NCBI GenBank assembly: GCA_947359465.1
Contig: OX375883.1
Span: 94,562,293-94,626,292, forward strand
DNA: 64,000 nt
Origin: Metellina segmentata
Taxonomy: Eukaryota > Arthropoda > Arachnida > Araneae > Tetragnathidae
Direction: 5' to 3'
In this document: piece by piece, positions 46,801 to 60,190 of the stretch
How positions within the stretch are numbered: the stretch's first letter is position 1
How the letters are laid out: each line of letters opens with the position of its first letter
Notes under the pieces: model-generated
What the model was told of the DNA's origin: nothing
The model's database searches: none
Seen by the model: only the letters and a program-made list of their open reading frames with translations
Program-made: the position numbers and the translations under genes

Positions 46801-48582
46801 GTAATTTCTATGGGAATGAAAAGGTATTTGACTGAGATGTGGGGAGAGTGTTTTGTGTGAAGTATTCCCATAGAAATTAACGTGCTGCCGAGCGAAATGG
46901 GAGAGGTCTTTGTAATTTCAAAGCTTCCAATCCAAGTTCTCAGGCGATGTAATTTCTAAGGGAATGAAAATTATTTGACTGAGATGTGGGGAGAGTGTTT
47001 TGTGTGAAGTATTCCCATAGAAATTAACGTGCTGCCGAGCGAAATGGGAGGGGTCTTTGTAATTTCAAAGCTCCCAATCCAAGTTCTCAGGCGATGTAAT
47101 TTCTATGGGAATGAAAAGGTATTTGACTGAGATGTGGGGAGAGTTTTTTGTGTGAAGTATTCCCATAGAAATTAACGTGCTGCCGAGCGAAATGTGAGGG
47201 GTCTTTGTAATTTCAAAGCTCCCAATCCAAGTTCTCAGGCGATGTAATTTCTATGGGAATGAAAAGGTATTTGACTGAGATGTGGGGAGAGTGTTTTGTG
47301 TGAAGTATTCCCATAGAAATTAACGTGCTGCCGAGCGAAATGGGAGAGGTCTTTGTAATTTCAAAGCTTCCAATCCAAGTTCTCAGGCGATGTAATTTCT
47401 AAGGGAATGAAAATTATTTGACTGAGATGTGGGGAGAGTGTTTTGTGTGAAGTATTCCCATAGAAATTAACGTGCTGCCGAGCGAAATGGGAGGGGTCTT
47501 TGTAATTTCAAAGCTCCCAATCCAAGTTCTCAGGCGATGTAATTTCTATGGGAATGAAAAGGTATTTGACTGAGATGTGGGGAGAGTTTTTTGTGTGAAG
47601 TATTCCCATAGAAATTAACGTGCTGCCGAGCGAAATGTGAGGGGTCTTTGTAATTTCAAAGCTCCCAATCCAAGTTCTCAGGCGATGTAATTTCTATGGG
47701 AATGAAAAGGTATTTGACTGAGATGTATGGAGAGTGTTTTGTGTGAAGTATTCCCATAGAAATTAACGTGCTGCCGAGCGAAATGGGAGAGGTCTTTGTA
47801 ATATCAAAGCTCCCAATCCAAGTTCTCAGGCGATGTAATTTCTATGGGAATGAAACGGTATTTGACTGAGATGTGGGGAGGGTGTTTTGTGTGAAGTATT
47901 CCCATAGAAATTAACGTGCTGCCGAGCGAAATGGGAGGGGTCTTTGTAATTTCAAAGCTCCCAATCCAAGTTCTCAGGCGATGTAATTTCTATGGGAATG
48001 AAAAGGTATTTGACTGAGATGTGGGGAGAGTGTTTTGTGTGAAGTATTCCCATAGAAATTAACGTGCTGCCGAGCGAAATGGGAGGGGTCTTTGTAATTT
48101 CAAAGCTCCCAATCCAAGTTCTCAGGCGATGTAATTTCTAAGGGAATGAAAATTATTTGACTGAGATGTGGGGAGAGTGTTTTGTGTGAAGTATTCCCAT
48201 AGAAATTAACGTGCTGCCGAGCGAAATGGGAGGGGTCTTTGTAATTTCAAAGCTCCCAATCCAAGTTCTCAGGCGATGTAATTTCTATGGGAATGAAAAG
48301 GTATTTGACTGAGATGTGGGGAGAGTGTTTTGTGTGAAGTATTCCCATAGAAATTAACGTGCTGCCGAGCGAAATGGGAGGGGTCTTTGTAATATCAAAG
48401 CTCCCAATCCAAGTTCTCAGGCGATGTAATTTCTATGGGAATGAAACGGTATTTGACTGAGATGTGGGGAGAGTGTTTTGTGTGAAGTATTCCCATAGAA
48501 ATTAACGTGCTGCCGAGCGAAATGGGAGGGGTCTTTGTAATTTCAAAGCTCCCAAACCAAGTTCTCAGGCGATGTAATTTCT
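34862..48582. repeat. Satellite zone B (class B monomers)
   Basis: Monomers with gcgaaatgggaggggtcttt dominate and are much more uniform than zone A1. They alternate between 'ctatgggaatgaaaagg' and 'ctaagggaatgaaaatt' subtypes, giving 444-bp trimers (markers ggagggggtc at 35761 and 36205; 38784 and 39228). Short class A islands with 67-bp units sit at about 37060-37560, 42010-42240 and 43550-43780. Confidence 0.85.
41740..44983. repeat. Tandem duplication with 1543-bp offset
   Basis: The markers ctcatgcgatg (42078 and 43621) and cgaagttctc (43171 and 44714) both have an offset of 1543 bp. Each unit has about ten full monomers and one 67-bp unit. Confidence 0.8.
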
Positions 48583-51500
48583 AAGGAAATGAAAAGGTAT
48601 TTGACTGAGATGTGGGGAGAGTGTTTTGTGTGAAGTATTCCCATAGAAATTAACGTGCTACCGAGCGAGATGGGAGGGGGCATTGTGAATTCAACGCTAA
48701 CAATCCAAGTTCTCAGGCTATGTAATTTCTAAGGGAATGAAAAGGTATTTGACTGAGATGTGGGGAGAGTGTTTTTTGTGAAGTATTCCCATAGAAATTA
48801 ACGTGCTGCCGAGCGAGATGGGAGGGGGCATTGTAATTTCAAAGCTCCCAGTCCAAGTTCTCAGGCGATGTAATTTCTAAGGGAATGAAAATGTATTTGA
48901 CTGAGATGTGGGGAGAGTGTTTTTTGTGAAGTATTCCCATAGAAATTAACGTGCTGCCGAGCGAGATGGGAGGGGGCATAGTAATTTCAAAGCTCCCAAT
49001 CCAAGTTCTCAGGCAATGTAATTTCTAAGTTAATTAAAATGTATTTGACTGAGATGTGGGGAGAGTGTTTTTAATGAAGTATTCCCATAGAAATTATTGT
49101 GCTGCCGAGCGAGATGGGAGGGGGCATTGTAATTTCAAAGCTCCCAATCCAAGTTCTCAGGCGATGTAATTTCTAAGGGAATGAAAATGTATTTGACTGA
49201 GATGTGGGGAGAGTGTTTTGTGTGAAGTATTCCAATAGAAATTAACGTGCTGCCGAGCGAAATGGGAGGAGTCTTTGTAATTTCAAAGCTCCCAATCCAA
49301 GTTCTCAGGCGATGTAATTTCTATGGGAATGAAAAGGTATTTGACTGAGATGTGGGGAGAGTGTTTTGTGTGAAGTATTCCCATAGAAATTAACGTGCTA
49401 GAGAGCGAAATGGGAGGGGTCTTTGTAATTTCAAAGCTCCCAATCCAAGTTCTCAGGCGATGTAATTTCTATGGGAATGAAAAGGTATTTGACTGAGATG
49501 TGGGGAGAGTGTTTTGTGTGAAGTACTTCCATAGAAATTAACGTGCTGCCGAGCGAAATGGGAGGGGTCTTTGTAATTTCAAAGCTTCCAATCCAAGTTC
49601 TCAGGCGATGTAATTTCTAACGGAATGAAAATTATTTGACTGAGATGTGGGGAGAGTGTTTTGTGTGAAGTATTCCCATAGAAATTAACGTGCTGCCGAG
49701 CAAAATGGGAGGGGTCTTTGTAATTTCAAAGCTCCCAATCCAAGTTCTCAGGCGATGTAATTTCTATGGGAATGAAAAGGTATTTGACTGAGATGTGGGG
49801 AGAGTGTTTTGTGTGAAGTATTCCCATAGAAATTAACGTGCTGCCGAGCGAAATGGGAGGGGTCTTTGTAATTTCAAAACTCCCAATCCAAGTTCTCAGG
49901 CGATGTAATTTCTATGGGAATGAAAAGGTATTTGACTGAGATGTGGGGAGAGTGTTTTGTGTGAAGTATTCCCATAGAAATTAACGTGCTGCCGAGCGAA
50001 ATGGGAGGAGTCTTTGTAATTTCAAAGCTCCCAATCCAAGTTCTCAGGCGATGTAATTTCTATGGGAATGAAAAGGTATTTGACTGAGATGTGGGGAGAG
50101 TGTTTTGTGTGAAGTATTCCCATAGAAATTAACGTGCTGCCGAGCGAAATGGGAGAGGTCTTTGTAATTTCAAAGCTTCCAATCCAAGTTCTCAGGCGAT
50201 GTAATTTCTAAGGGAATGAAAATTATTTGACTGAGATGTGGGGAGAGTGTTTTGTGTGAAGTATTCCCATAGAAATTAACGTGCTGCCGAGCGAAATGGG
50301 AGGGGTCTTTGTAATTTCAAAGCTCCCAATCCAAGTTCTCAGGCGATGTAATTTCTATGGGAATGAAAAGGTATTTGACTGAGATGTGGGGAGAGTGTTT
50401 TGTGTGAAGTATTCCCATAGAAATTAACGTGCTGCCGAGCGAAATGGGAGGGGTCTTTGTAATTTCAAAGCTCCCAATCCAAGTTCTCAGGCGATGTAAT
50501 TTCTATGGGAATGAAAAGGTATTTGACTGAGATGTGGGGAGAGTGTTTTGCGTGAAGTATTCCCATAGAAATTAACGTGCTGCCGAGCGAAATGGGAGGG
50601 GTCTTTGTAATATCAAAGCTCCCAATCCAAGTTCTCAGGCGATGTAATTTCTATGGGAATGAAACGGTATTTGACTGAGATGTGGGGAGGGTGTTTTGTG
50701 TGAAGTATTCCCATAGAAATTAACGTGCTGCCGAGCGAAATGGGAGGGGTCTTTGTAATTTCAAAGCTCCCAATCCAAGTTCTCAGGCGATGTAATTTCT
50801 ATGGGAATGAAAAGGTATTTGACTGAGATGTGGGGAGAGTGTTTTGTGTGAAGTATTCCCATAGAAATTAACGTGCTGCCGAGCGAAATGGGAGGGGTCT
50901 TTGTAATTTCAAAGCTCCCAATCCAAGTTCTCAGGCGATGTAATTTCTAAGGGAATGAAAATTATTTGACTGAGATGTGGGGAGAGTGTTTTGTGTGAAG
51001 TATTCCCATAGAAATTAACGTGCTGCCGAGCGAAATGGGAGGGGTCTTTGTAATTTCAAAGCTCCCAATCCAAGTTCTCAGGCGATGTAATTTCTATGGG
51101 AATGAAAAGGTATTTGACTGAGATGTGGGGAGAGTGTTTTGTGTGAAGTATTCCCATAGAAATTAACGTGCTGCCGAGCGAAATGGGAGGGGTCTTTGTA
51201 ATTTCAAAGCTCCCAATCCAAGTTCTCAGGCGATGTAATTTCTATGGGAATGAAAAGGTATTTGACTGAGATGTGGGGAGAGTGTTTTGTGTGAAGTATT
51301 CCCATAGAAATTAACGTGCTGCCGAGCGAAATGGGAGGGGTCTTTGTAATATCAAAGCTCCCAATCCAAGTTCTCAGGCGATGTAATTTCTATGGGAATG
51401 AAACGGTATTTGACTGAGATGTGGGGAGAGTGTTTTGTGTGAAGTATTCCCATAGAAATTAACGTGCTGCCGAGCGAAATGGGAGGGGTCTTTGTAATTT

Positions 51501-54500
51501 CAAAGCTCCCAAACCAAGTTCTCAGGCGATGTAATTTCTATGGGAATGAAAAGGTATTTGACTGAGATGTGGGGAGAGTGTTTTGTGTGAAGTATTCCCA
51601 TAGAAATTAACGTGCTGCCGAGCGAAATGGGAGGGGTCTTTGTAATTTCAAAGCTCCCAATCCAAGTTCTCAGGCGATGTAATTTCTAAGGGAATGAAAA
51701 GGTATTTGACTGAGATGTGGGGAGAGTGTTTTGTGTAAAGTATTCCCATAGAAATTAACGTGCTGCCGAGCGAAATGGGAGGGGTCTTTGTAATTTCAAA
51801 GCTCCCAATATAAGTTCTGAGGCGATGTAATTTCTAAGGAAATGAAAAGGTATTTGACTGAGATGTGGGGAGAGTGTTTTGTGTGAAGTATTCCCATAGA
51901 AATTAACGTGCTACCGAGCGAGATGGGAGGGGGCATTGTGAATTCAACGCTAACAATCCAAGTTCTCAGGCTATGTAATTTCTAAGGGAATGAAAAGGTA
52001 TTTGACTGAGATGTGGGGAGAGTGTTTTTTGTGAAGTATTCCCATAGAAATTAACGTGCTGCCGAGCGAGATGGGAGGGGGCATTGTAATTTCAAAGCTC
52101 CCAGTCCAAGTTCTCAGGCGATGTAATTTCTAAGGGAATGAAAATGTATTTGACTGAGATGTGGGGAGAGTGTTTTTTGTGAAGTATTCCCATAGAAATT
52201 AACGTGCTGCCGAGCGAGATGGGAGGGGGCATAGTAATTTCAAAGCTCCCAATCCAAGTTCTCAGGCAATGTAATTTCTAAGTTAATTAAAATGTATTTG
52301 ACTGAGATGTGGGGAGAGTGTTTTTAATGAAGTATTCCCATAGAAATTATTGTGCTGCCGAGCGAGATGGGAGGGGGCATTGTAATTTCAAAGCTCCCAA
52401 TCCAAGTTCTCAGGCGATGTAATTTCTAAGGGAATGAAAATGTATTTGACTGAGATGTGGGGAGAGTGTTTTGTGTGAAGTATTCCAATAGAAATTAACG
52501 TGCTGCCGAGCGAAATGGGAGGAGTCTTTGTAATTTCAAAGCTCCCAATCCAAGTTCTCAGGCGATGTAATTTCTATGGGAATGAAAAGGTATTTGACTG
52601 AGATGTGGGGAGAGTGTTTTGTGTGAAGTATTCCCATAGAAATTAACGTGCTAGAGAGCGAAATGGGAGGGGTCTTTGTAATTTCAAAGCTCCCAATCCA
52701 AGTTCTCAGGCGATGTAATTTCTATGGGAATGAAAAGGTATTTGACTGAGATGTGGGGAGAGTGTTTTGTGTGAAGTATTCCCATAGAAATTAACGTGCT
52801 GCCGAGCGAAATGGGAGGGGTCTTTGTAATTTCAAAGCTTCCAATCCAAGTTCTCAGGCGATGTAATTTCTAACGGAATGAAAATTATTTGACTGAGATG
52901 TGGGGAGAGTGTTTTGTGTGAAGTATTCCCATAGAAATTAACGTGCTGCCGAGCAAAATGGGAGGGGTCTTTGTAATTTCAAAGCTCCCAATCCAAGTTC
53001 TCAGGCGATGTAATTTCTATGGGAATGAAAAGGTATTTGACTGAGATGTGGGGAGAGTGTTTTGTGTGAAGTATTCCCATAGAAATTAACGTGCTGCCGA
53101 GCGAAATGGGAGGGGTCTTTGTAATTTCAAAACTCCCAATCCAAGTTCTCAGGCGATGTAATTTCTATGGGAATGAAAAGGTATTTGACTGAGATGTGGG
53201 GAGAGTGTTTTGTGTGAAGTATTCCCATAGAAATTAACGTGCTGCCGAGCGAAATGGGAGGAGTCTTTGTAATTTCAAAGCTCCCAATCCAAGTTCTCAG
53301 GCGATGTAATTTCTATGGGAATGAAAAGGTATTTGACTGAGATGTGGGGAGAGTGTTTTGTGTGAAGTATTCCCATAGAAATTAACGTGCTGCCGAGCGA
53401 AATGGGAGAGGTCTTTGTAATTTCAAAGCTTCCAATCCAAGTTCTCAGGCGATGTAATTTCTAAGGGAATGAAAATTATTTGACTGAGATGTGGGGAGAG
53501 TGTTTTGTGTGAAGTATTCCCATAGAAATTAACGTGCTGCCGAGCGAAATGGGAGGGGTCTTTGTAATTTCAAAGCTCCCAATCCAAGTTCTCAGGCGAT
53601 GTAATTTCTATGGGAATGAAAAGGTATTTGACTGAGATGTGGGGAGAGTGTTTTGTGTGAAGTATTCCCATAGAAATTAACGTGCTGCCGAGCGAAATGG
53701 GAGGGGTCTTTGTAATTTCAAAGCTCCCAATCCAAGTTCTCAGGCGATGTAATTTCTATGGGAATGAAAAGGTATTTGACTGAGATGTGGGGAGAGTGTT
53801 TTGTGTGAAGTATTCCCATAGAAATTAACGTGCTGCCGAGCGAAATGGGAGGGGTCTTTGTAATATCAAAGCTCCCAATCCAAGTTCTCAGGCGATGTAA
53901 TTTCTATGGGAATGAAACGGTATTTGACTGAGATGTGGGGAGGGTGTTTTGTGTGAAGTATTCCCATAGAAATTAACGTGCTGCCGAGCGAAATGGGAGG
54001 GGTCTTTGTAATTTCAAAGCTCCCAATCCAAGTTCTCAGGCGATGTAATTTCTATGGGAATGAAAAGGTATTTGACTGAGATGTGGGGAGAGTGTTTTGT
54101 GTGAAGTATTCCCATAGAAATTAACGTGCTGCCGAGCGAAATGGGAGGGGTCTTTGTAATTTCAAAGCTCCCAATCCAAGTTCTCAGGCGATGTAATTTC
54201 TAAGGGAATGAAAATTATTTGACTGAGATGTGGGGAGAGTGTTTTGTGTGAAGTATTCCCATAGAAATTAACGTGCTGCCGAGCGAAATGGGAGGGGTCT
54301 TTGTAATTTCAAAGCTCCCAATCCAAGTTCTCAGGCGATGTAATTTCTATGGGAATGAAAAGGTATTTGACTGAGATGTGGGGAGAGTGTTTTGTGTGAA
54401 GTATTCCCATAGAAATTAACGTGCTGCCGAGCGAAATGGGAGGGGTCTTTGTAATTTCAAAGCTCCCAATCCAAGTTCTCAGGCGATGTAATTTCTATGG

Positions 54501-55749
54501 GAATGAAAAGGTATTTGACTGAGATGTGGGGAGAGTGTTTTGTGTGAAGTATTCCCATAGAAATTAACGTGCTGCCGAGCGAAATGGGAGGGGTCTTTGT
54601 AATATCAAAGCTCCCAATCCAAGTTCTCAGGCGATGTAATTTCTATGGGAATGAAACGGTATTTGACTGAGATGTGGGGAGAGTGTTTTGTGTGAAGTAT
54701 TCCCATAGAAATTAACGTGCTGCCGAGCGAAATGGGAGGGGTCTTTGTAATTTCAAAGCTCCCAAACCAAGTTCTCAGGCGATGTAATTTCTATGGGAAT
54801 GAAAAGGTATTTGACTGAGATGTGGGGAGAGTGTTTTGTGTGAAGTATTCCCATAGAAATTAACGTGCTGCCGAGCGAAATGGGAGGGGTCTTTGTAATT
54901 TCAAAGCTCCCAATCCAAGTTCTCAGGCGATGTAATTTCTAAGGGAATGAAAAGGTATTTGACTGAGATGTGGGGAGAGTGTTTTGTGTAAAGTATTCCC
55001 ATAGAAATTAACGTGCTGCCGAGCGAAATGGGAGGGGTCTTTGTAATTTCAAAGCTCCCAATATAAGTTCTGAGGCGATGTAATTTCTAAGGAAATGAAA
55101 AGGTATTTGACTGAGATGTGGGGAGAGTGTTTTGTGTGAAGTATTCCCATAGAAATTAACGTGCTACCGAGCGAGATGGGAGGGGGCATTGTGAATTCAA
55201 CGCTAACAATCCAAGTTCTCAGGCTATGTAATTTCTAAGGGAATGAAAAGGTATTTGACTGAGATGTGGGGAGAGTGTTTTTTGTGAAGTATTCCCATAG
55301 AAATTAACGTGCTGCCGAGCGAGATGGGAGGGGGCATTGTAATTTCAAAGCTCCCAGTCCAAGTTCTCAGGCGATGTAATTTCTAAGGGAATGAAAATGT
55401 ATTTGACTGAGATGTGGGGAGAGTGTTTTTTGTGAAGTATTCCCATAGAAATTAACGTGCTGCCGAGCGAGATGGGAGGGGGCATAGTAATTTCAAAGCT
55501 CCCAATCCAAGTTCTCAGGCAATGTAATTTCTAAGTTAATTAAAATGTATTTGACTGAGATGTGGGGAGAGTGTTTTTAATGAAGTATTCCCATAGAAAT
55601 TATTGTGCTGCCGAGCGAGATGGGAGGGGGCATTGTAATTTCAAAGCTCCCAATCCAAGTTCTCAGGCGATGTAATTTCTAAGGGAATGAAAATGTATTT
55701 GACTGAGATGTGGGGAGAGTGTTTTGTGTGAAGTATTCCAATAGAAATT
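48583..55749. repeat. 22-monomer higher-order repeat, ~3254 bp
   Basis: The marker cattgtgaattcaacgctaa at 48681, 51934 and 55188 gives offsets of 3253 and 3254 bp. Two complete units (48583-51835, 51836-55089) and a partial third mix class A and class B monomers in the same order. Confidence 0.88.
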
Positions 55750-58700
55750 AAAGTGCTGCCGAGCGAGATGGGAGGAGGCATTGTAATCTCAAAGCTCCCA
55801 ATCAAAGTTCTCAGGCAATGTAATTTCTAAGTTAATTAAAATGTATTTGACTGAGATGTGGGGAGAGCGTTTTTAATGAAGTATTCCCATAGAAATTATT
55901 GTGCTGCCGAGCGAGATGGGAGGGGGCATTGTAATTTCAAAGCTCCCAATCCAAGTTCTCAGGCAAAGTAATTTCTAAGGGAATGAAAAGGTATTTGACT
56001 GAGATGTGGGGAGAGTGTTTCGTGTGAAGTATTCCCATAGAAATTAACGTGCTGCCGAGCGAGATGGTAGGGGGCATTATAATTTCAAAGCTCCCAATCA
56101 AAGTTCTCAGGCGATGTAATTTCTAAGGGAATGAAAAGGCAGTTGACTGAGGTGTGGGGAGAGTGTTTTGTGTGAAGTATTCCCATAGAAATTAACGTGC
56201 TTCCGAGCGAAATGGGAGGGGGCATTATAACTTCAAAGCTACCAATCCAAGTTCTCAGGCGATGTAATTTCTAAGGGAATGAAAAGGTATTTGACTGAGA
56301 TATGGGGAGAGTGTTTTGTGTGAAGTATTCCCATAGAAATTAACGTGCTGCCGAGCGATATGGTAGGGGGCATTGTAATTTCAAAGCTCCCAATATAAGT
56401 TCTGAGGCGATGTAATTTCTAAGGAAATGAAAAGGTATTTGACTGAGATGTGGGGAGAGTGTTTTGTGTGAAGTATTCCCATAGAAATTAACGTGCTACC
56501 GAGCGAGATGGGAGGGGGCATTGTGAATTCAACGCTCACAATCCAAGTTCTCAGGATATGTAATTTCTAAGGGACTGAAAAGGTATTTGACTGAGATGTG
56601 GGGAGAGTGTTTTTTGTGAAGTATTCCCATAGAAATTAACGTGCTGCCGAGCGAGATGGGAGGGGGCATTGTAATTTCAAAGCTCCCAATCCAAGATCTC
56701 AGGCGATGTAATTTCTAAGGGAATGAAAATGTATTTGACTGAGATGTGGGGAGAGTGTTTTGTGTGAAGTATTCCCATAGAAATTAACGTGCTGCCGAGC
56801 GAGATGGGAGGAGGCATTGTAATCTCAAAGCTCCCAATCCAAGTTCTCAGGCAAAGTAATTTCTAAGGGAATGAAAAGGTATTTGACTGAGATGTGGGGA
56901 GAGTGTTTCGTGTGAAGTATTCCCATAGAAATTAACGTGCTGCCGAGCGAGATGGTAGGGGGCATTATAATTTCAAAGCTCCCAATCAAAGTTCTCAGGC
57001 GATGTAATTTCTAAGGGAATGAAAAGGCAGTTGACTGAGGTGTGGGGAGAGTGTTTTGTGTGAAGTATTCCTATAGAAATTAACGTGCTTCCGAGCGAAA
57101 TGGGAGGGGGCATTATAACTTCAAAGCTACCAATCCAAGTTCTCAGGCGATGTAATTTCTAAGGGAATGAAAAGGTATTTGACTGAGATATGGGGAGAGT
57201 GTTTTGTGTGAAGTATTCCCATAGAAATTAACGTGCTGCCGAGCGATATGGTAGGGGGCATTGTAATTTCAAAGCTCCCAATATAAGTTCTGAGGCGATG
57301 TAATTTCTAAGGAAATGAAAAGGTATTTGACTGAGATGTGGGGAGAGTGTTTTGTGTGAAGTATTCCCATAGAAATTAACGTGCTACCGAGCGAGATGGG
57401 AGGGGGCATTGTGAATTCAACGCTCACAATCCAAGTTCTCAGGATATGTAATTTCTAAGGGAATGAAAAGGTATTTGACTGAGATGTGGGGAGAGTGTTT
57501 TTTGTGAAGTATTCCCATAGAAATTAACGTGCTGCCGAGCGAGATGGGAGGGGGCATTGTAATTTCAAAGCTCCCAATCCAAGTTCTCAGGCGATGTAAT
57601 TTCTAAGGGAATGAAAATGTATTTGACTGAGATGTGGGGAGAGTGTTTTGTGTGAAGTATTCCCATAGAAATTAACGTGCTGCCGAGCGAGATGGGAGGA
57701 GGCATTGTAATCTCAAAGCTCCCAATCCAAGTTCTCAGGCAAAGTAATTTCTAAGGGAATGAAAAGGTATTTGACTGAGATGTGGGGAGAGTGTTTCGTG
57801 TGAAGTATTCCCATAGAAATTAACGTGCTGCCGAGCGAGATGGTAGGGGGCATTATAATTTCAAAGCTCCCAATCAAAGTTCTCAGGCGATGTAATTTCT
57901 AAGGGAATGAAAAGGCAGTTGACTGAGGTGTGGGGAGAGTGTTTTGTGTGAAGTATTCCTATAGAAATTAACGTGCTGCCGAGCGAAATGGGAGGGGTCT
58001 TTGTAATTTCAAAGCTCCCAATATAAGTTCTGAGGCGATGTAATTTCTAAGGAAATGAAAAGGTATTTGACTGAGATGTGGGGAGAGTGTTTTGTGTGAA
58101 GTATTCCCATAGAAATTAACGTGCTACCGAGCGAGATGGGAGGGGGCATTGTGAATTCAACGCTAACAATCCAAGTTCTCAGGCTATGTAATTTCTAAGG
58201 GAATGAAAAGGTATTTGACTGAGATGTGGGGAGAGTGTTTTTTGTGAAGTATTCCCATAGAAATTAACGTGCTGCCGAGCGAGATGGGAGGGGGCATTGT
58301 AATTTCAAAGCTCCCAGTCCAAGTTCTCAGGCGATGTAATTTCTAAGGGAATGAAAATGTATTTGACTGAGATGTGGGGAGAGTGTTTTTTGTGAAGTAT
58401 TCCCATAGAAATTAACGTGCTGCCGAGCGAGATGGGAGGGGGCATAGTAATTTCAAAGCTCCCAATCCAAGTTCTCAGGCAATGTAATTTCTAAGTTAAT
58501 TAAAATGTATTTGACTGAGATGTGGGGAGAGTGTTTTTAATGAAGTATTCCCATAGAAATTATTGTGCTGCCGAGCGAGATGGGAGGGGGCATTGTAATT
58601 TCAAAGCTCCCAATCCAAGTTCTCAGGCGATGTAATTTCTAAGGGAATGAAAATGTATTTGACTGAGATGTGGGGAGAGTGTTTTGTGTGAAGTATTCCA

Positions 58701-60190
58701 ATAGAAATTAAAGTGCTGCCGAGCGAGATGGGAGGAGGCATTGTAATCTCAAAGCTCCCAATCAAAGTTCTCAGGCAATGTAATTTCTAAGTTAATTAAA
58801 ATGTATTTGACTGAGATGTGGGGAGAGCGTTTTTAATGAAGTATTCCCATAGAAATTATTGTGCTGCCGAGCGAGATGGGAGGGGGCATTGTAATTTCAA
58901 AGCTCCCAATCCAAGTTCTCAGGCAAAGTAATTTCTAAGGGAATGAAAAGGTATTTGACTGAGATGTGGGGAGAGTGTTTCGTGTGAAGTATTCCCATAG
59001 AAATTAACGTGCTGCCGAGCGAGATGGTAGGGGGCATTATAATTTCAAAGCTCCCAATCAAAGTTCTCAGGCGATGTAATTTCTAAGGGAATGAAAAGGC
59101 AGTTGACTGAGGTGTGGGGAGAGTGTTTTGTGTGAAGTATTCCCATAGAAATTAACGTGCTTCCGAGCGAAATGGGAGGGGGCATTATAACTTCAAAGCT
59201 ACCAATCCAAGTTCTCAGGCGATGTAATTTCTAAGGGAATGAAAAGGTATTTGACTGAGATATGGGGAGAGTGTTTTGTGTGAAGTATTCCCATAGAAAT
59301 TAACGTGCTGCCGAGCGATATGGTAGGGGGCATTGTAATTTCAAAGCTCCCAATATAAGTTCTGAGGCGATGTAATTTCTAAGGAAATGAAAAGGTATTT
59401 GACTGAGATGTGGGGAGAGTGTTTTGTGTGAAGTATTCCCATAGAAATTAACGTGCTACCGAGCGAGATGGGAGGGGGCATTGTGAATTCAACGCTCACA
59501 ATCCAAGTTCTCAGGATATGTAATTTCTAAGGGACTGAAAAGGTATTTGACTGAGATGTGGGGAGAGTGTTTTTTGTGAAGTATTCCCATAGAAATTAAC
59601 GTGCTGCCGAGCGAGATGGGAGGGGGCATTGTAATTTCAAAGCTCCCAATCCAAGATCTCAGGCGATGTAATTTCTAAGGGAATGAAAATGTATTTGACT
59701 GAGATGTGGGGAGAGTGTTTTGTGTGAAGTATTCCCATAGAAATTAACGTGCTGCCGAGCGAGATGGGAGGAGGCATTGTAATCTCAAAGCTCCCAATCC
59801 AAGTTCTCAGGCAAAGTAATTTCCAAGGGAATGAAAAGGTATTTGACTGAGATGTGGGGAGAGTGTTTCGTGTGAAGTATTCCCATAGAAATTAACGTGC
59901 TGCCGAGCGAGATGGTAGGGGGCATTATAATTTCAAAGCTCCCAATCAAAGTTCTCAGGCGATGTAATTTCTAAGGGAATGAAAAGGCAGTTGACTGAGG
60001 TGTGGGGAGAGTGTTTTGTGTGAAGTATTCCTATAGAAATTAACGTGCTTCCGAGCGAAATGGGAGGGGGCATTATAACTTCAAAGCTACCAATCCAAGT
60101 TCTCAGGCGATGTAATTTCTAAGGGAATGAAAAGGTATTTGACTGAGATATGGGGAGAGTGTTTTGTGTGAAGTATTCCCATAGAAATTA
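55015..60190. repeat. 20-monomer tandem duplication, 2960-bp offset
   Basis: The marker aaagtgctgccg (55750 and 58710) and gggactgaaaagg (56572 and 59532) share an offset of 2960 bp, 20 times 148. A nested 888-bp (6-monomer) duplication is marked by gatatggtaggg at 56357 and 57245. Confidence 0.85.
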
